A stretch of DNA of 33,757 nucleotides from JALZVT01 sp039029135. GTDB lineage: Bacteria > Pseudomonadota > Gammaproteobacteria > Pseudomonadales > Azotimanducaceae. Of this stretch, positions 30,955 through 33,757 are shown one piece after another. Location of the stretch: assembly GCA_039029135.1 (NCBI GenBank), contig JBCCGT010000040.1, positions 1 through 33,757 on the forward strand, given 5' to 3'. A model generated the notes under the pieces. The model worked only from the letters and a program-made list of their open reading frames with translations, ran no database searches and was not told the origin of the DNA. Made by a program: the position numbers and the translations under genes. Each line of letters starts with the position of its first letter. The stretch's first letter is position 1.

Positions 30955-33693
30955 ATGATGCGCCAGCACACACTGCCGACCCGGCCGGGTCAGCGGGTCG
31001 CCCGACTGCGCCCCCTCACGGCGACCACTCCGGCCACCAGACGAATACAGCCGGCCCGCCGGAGTACCGGCGTACTACGCGCCGCGCTATCTGGGTTGCT
31101 GCTGGTCAGCGGCTCGGCGCTGGCGAACGTACTGCTGAATCCGGGCTTCGAAGCCGGCGCCAGCGACTGGTCGATCGCCGCGAACCACGCGCTCGACAGC
31201 GCCAACGCGCGCAGCGGCGGTCAGGCGCTACGGCTGACGAGCACTGGGGGCGAAAGCTCCTATACGACATGGTCGACGGCCGTCGACGCCGCGCCCGGTA
31301 GCGAGTTCGACGCCAGTGCGTGGGTCAAGGCGACCGGACTGGTCGCCGGCCCTTCGGGACCCGGCGACACACCGCTGCTCGTCGTGCGCTTTCCCGGCGT
31401 GCCCATACAGGGTTTTCGCTGGGCCCCCTGGGATGACGGCACCTACGACTATACGAACGAGGGCATGGGCATGCGCTTCCAGGTGCCTGCCGGCGGCAAT
31501 CGTTTTCAGATCGGCGTCCGCACCTGGTCCCACAACACGGCCGGGCAGACGTACTGGGATGACCTGCTCGCCGAGCCGGTCGATCACCCGCTCCGCGGCG
31601 CGCTGCTGGATACGCTGCAGGCGGAGGACGCGGACAAGATTCGCAAAGCCAGCGTGCACAGCGAGGAGCTCGATTTCACCGGTACGGGCTATGTCGACGT
31701 CGAAGAAAACAACGCGATCATCATCTGGCGCAACGTACCGGGCGGCGGCGATCGCGTGATCAGCGTGCGCTATTCCTGGGAGGGTTTCCTGCGTCCCATC
31801 ACGCTGCAGATCAACGGCCAGAACATCAACGCCGTCACCCCGCCGGCCACCGGACGCCGCGGTATCTACGGTTCAATCGACTTCCTCGCGCCGCTGACCT
31901 CGGCAACCAAGAACACCATCAAGCTGAAGATCGGCAAGGCCGGGGGGCTGAACGGCCAGCCGTTGATCGACCGCATCGATATCTTCGCGCCCGCCGGCGG
32001 ATCGCCGCCGCTGCCACCGCCGGCCGTTCCGACCGGCCTGAGCGCGAGCGACGGCACCCACACCGACAAGGTGGCGCTCTCCTGGGATCCGTCGATCGAT
32101 GCCACGAGCTACGAGGTCGCACGCGACCTCGATCCACCCGCCGAGGGCGCGGTCATCGCGACCGTGGCAACAACGGCCTACGACGACACCAGCGCGGTAC
32201 CGCTGGTCGATTACGCCTATCGAGTGCGCGCCTGCAGCGCCGCTGGCTGCAGCGAGTTCGGCCCCTGGGAAACCGGCTATCGGGATCAGGGCCCGCAGCT
32301 CGACGCGCAGGTCCTGAACGCGCCGGCCAACGCCGATCTGTCGCTGGGCGCGGCCGACTATTTGAAGCCGGGCGCTGTTCCGGTGCGGCGCGCCAACGTC
32401 GGCCAACAGATCTCGGCCGTATCCGGCATCGGCGACACGGACGGCCTCACCTACAACGGTGCCAAGGTGGGCCAACAGTGGAACGACGGCGACCCCACGC
32501 CGACCGGCAACAACGTCAAGAGTGGCTTGCGCGTTTTCGCGGACAACAACGGGCTGCAGTTCAGCGCCGCGGCCGGAACCGTGCCGCGAGAGCTGACGCT
32601 GTGGATCACGAGCAAGGGCGCGGCGCAGTCTTTCGACGCCGACGTCACGGCGAGCATCAGCGATGGCAGCAGCGCTGACGTGGCCGTCAACCTCACGGAC
32701 GACTCAAACCAGAAACAGGGTCAGCGGGTGGTCTTCAACTACGCAGCCCTTGCAGACGGGGAAACCCTGACCGTATCGATCGTCAAAAACGCCGGCAGCT
32801 TCGTCGGCCTGGACGCCATCAAGATGACCGGCGGCGATCCGAGCGCATCCAACCAGCCCCCCACGCTGGAGGGCGGCGCGCCGATCACGCTGATCGAGGG
32901 CGACTCGCTGTTCAGCGAATTCAGCGCCGTCGATCCCGAGGGCACGGAACTGGATTTCACGTTGCAGCACACGCTGCCGAACGCGACACCGGTGCTCACG
33001 GAACCGGGAGGCGGTCTGGCAAGCGTGGCGTGGGACAGCGCCATGGGCGACGTCGGTAGCTGGAGCTTCACGCTGACCGTGACCGATGCCGACGATAAGA
33101 GCACATCCGTCGTGGTGCCGGTCACGGTCCAGCCGTTGGGCAGCGGCAGCGGCTCGATCACGGCCACCACGGTCGCCGTCGGCGGCACCATCAACCTTGC
33201 CGACAGCTTCATCAAGTTCCAGCCCAACGCATCGACGCCAGATGCGCGCAACGCGACCGGTCCGAATCCATTCAGCGCACTAGAACCGCTGGGCGATGCC
33301 GTCGCGAGCTACTCAAGCAAGGGCGACGCGAAGTACAGCTACACGAACGCAACGCCGGCGAACGGCACCAAGATCAAGGGCGGCAACCGTGTGTTCAACG
33401 CGGCTCCTGCCGGCATGCGCTTCGGCGTGGAGGCAGACACGACCGCCCGAACGCTGCGGGTGTTCGTCGGCGTACAGGACGCGCTGGCGAAGGTCCGGCT
33501 GAGCCTCGCCGATGACAGCGCAGCGCCGGTCGAGATACTGATCGATGAGCGCGGCAATACGATCGCGAGCCACGCAGTCGACGTCGCCTACCAGGCGGAC
33601 ACGGCGACCGAGCTACGCGTCGAGCTGTTCGTGGAAGCGCTGACCGAAGATGGCATGACGGGCTGGGTGCAGTTTGAGGCTGCGCGGCAATAA
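30955..33693 (+). CDS. Secreted multidomain protein with CBM-like, fibronectin III and duplicated C-terminal modules
   Basis: The 912-residue protein starts ATGATG; the second ATG (30958) has the better distance from AGGG. A basic N-terminal extension precedes a signal segment (about 40-58) with likely cleavage after SALA. Domains: a jelly-roll with LLNPGFEAGASDW (58-206) like CBM_4_9; a second CBM-like sandwich (218-345); a proline linker; fibronectin III (356-442, VPTGLSAS to YRVRACSAAGCSEFG); module A (462-628); an Ig/PKD-like domain (634-727, NQPPTL to FTLTVTDADD); and a second copy of module A (738-912). It has no catalytic motif and no sorting tail. It is probably exported and binds polysaccharide or surfaces. 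It forms its own unit after a 128-bp space. Confidence 0.82.
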   Translation: MMRQHTLPTRPGQRVARLRPLTATTPATRRIQPARRSTGVLRAALSGLLLVSGSALANVLLNPGFEAGASDWSIAANHALDSANARSGGQALRLTSTGGESSYTTWSTAVDAAPGSEFDASAWVKATGLVAGPSGPGDTPLLVVRFPGVPIQGFRWAPWDDGTYDYTNEGMGMRFQVPAGGNRFQIGVRTWSHNTAGQTYWDDLLAEPVDHPLRGALLDTLQAEDADKIRKASVHSEELDFTGTGYVDVEENNAIIIWRNVPGGGDRVISVRYSWEGFLRPITLQINGQNINAVTPPATGRRGIYGSIDFLAPLTSATKNTIKLKIGKAGGLNGQPLIDRIDIFAPAGGSPPLPPPAVPTGLSASDGTHTDKVALSWDPSIDATSYEVARDLDPPAEGAVIATVATTAYDDTSAVPLVDYAYRVRACSAAGCSEFGPWETGYRDQGPQLDAQVLNAPANADLSLGAADYLKPGAVPVRRANVGQQISAVSGIGDTDGLTYNGAKVGQQWNDGDPTPTGNNVKSGLRVFADNNGLQFSAAAGTVPRELTLWITSKGAAQSFDADVTASISDGSSADVAVNLTDDSNQKQGQRVVFNYAALADGETLTVSIVKNAGSFVGLDAIKMTGGDPSASNQPPTLEGGAPITLIEGDSLFSEFSAVDPEGTELDFTLQHTLPNATPVLTEPGGGLASVAWDSAMGDVGSWSFTLTVTDADDKSTSVVVPVTVQPLGSGSGSITATTVAVGGTINLADSFIKFQPNASTPDARNATGPNPFSALEPLGDAVASYSSKGDAKYSYTNATPANGTKIKGGNRVFNAAPAGMRFGVEADTTARTLRVFVGVQDALAKVRLSLADDSAAPVEILIDERGNTIASHAVDVAYQADTATELRVELFVEALTEDGMTGWVQFEAARQ

Positions 33694-33706
33694 GCGCAGC
33701 GGTCGC

Positions 33707-33735
33707 CCCCCGGTACGCGCTGCCTAAACCGGGGG
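33707..33735 (+). terminator. Hairpin after the surface protein gene
   Basis: CCCCCGGT (33707-33714) and ACCGGGGG (33728-33735) form a perfect 8-bp stem with a 13-nt loop, starting 14 bases after the stop codon. No T-run follows. It may terminate the transcript, or it may belong to the repeat element that starts at its 3' arm. Confidence 0.5.
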
Positions 33736-33757
33736 TCAGAGTAAGGGGTCAGAGTCG
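33732..33757. repeat. Two GGGGTCAGAGT repeats at the window edge
   Basis: GGGGTCAGAGT occurs at 33732-33742 and again at 33745-33755, a 13-bp period. From memory, runs of GGGTCAGAGT with its complement GACCCC flank REP-type elements and small IS200-like (REP-associated) transposases in many proteobacteria. The window stops here, so the other end is not visible. Confidence 0.4.

Overview
The window looks like a piece of chromosome from a GC-rich proteobacterium, most likely an uncultivated gammaproteobacterium. That guess rests on the roughly 530-residue isocitrate lyase, the mix of acyl-CoA, GMC and LLM enzymes, the CadC-like regulator and the codon use. No rRNA, tRNA, CRISPR array or complete insertion sequence was seen.

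Region 1 (1-3640) differs from the rest. It is AT-richer and carries small accessory or damaged genes: a partial GNAT acetyltransferase and a 3'-truncated methyltransferase, both cyanobacterial-looking, a TetR regulator, a broken small DUF6959-like gene, and a membrane-anchored protein with two alpha/beta-barrel (EthD/DUF1330-like) domains. It reads as an acquired, partly decayed segment. Composition shifts sharply near 3640.

Region 2 (3641-14002) is GC-rich and mostly on the minus strand. A TauD-type dioxygenase and an MFS exporter form one unit. A long unit holds a GMC oxidoreductase, a D-aminoacylase-like hydrolase, a small membrane protein, an Rv3520c-type LLM flavin oxidoreductase, a second MFS transporter and an acyl-CoA dehydrogenase. 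Several of these genes overlap or nearly touch. Between the two units, on the plus strand, lies the most notable gene of the window: a 113-codon ArsC/Spx-family gene (5811-6152) with an in-frame TGA at codon 14, in the position of the first cysteine of the Spx CTSC redox motif. A SECIS-like hairpin follows at once, so the gene is best read as a selenoprotein. Conventional gene calling would lose its N-terminus.

Region 3 (14003-23231) has a CadC-like winged-helix/TPR transmembrane regulator, then RidA, an ECH1-type dienoyl-CoA isomerase and a GNAT acetyltransferase. Facing these is a minus-strand pair, a sodium:solute symporter and an MCT-like MFS carrier. A second GMC oxidoreductase is transcribed divergently from the symporter.

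Region 4 (23250-29426, minus) is a probable unit of dienelactone-hydrolase-like enzyme, GPH-family symporter, tandem glyoxalase-fold protein and DDAH-like amidinohydrolase. Isocitrate lyase lies upstream with its own intrinsic terminator. Region 5 (29777-33757, plus) has a nitronate monooxygenase and a 912-residue secreted multidomain protein, and the window ends in a hairpin and a short GGGGTCAGAGT repeat that may be the edge of a repetitive element. Overall the gene content suggests uptake and oxidation of organic acids, acyl compounds and substituted organics, with carbon channelled through acyl-CoA intermediates and the glyoxylate shunt. Specific substrates cannot be read from the sequence.
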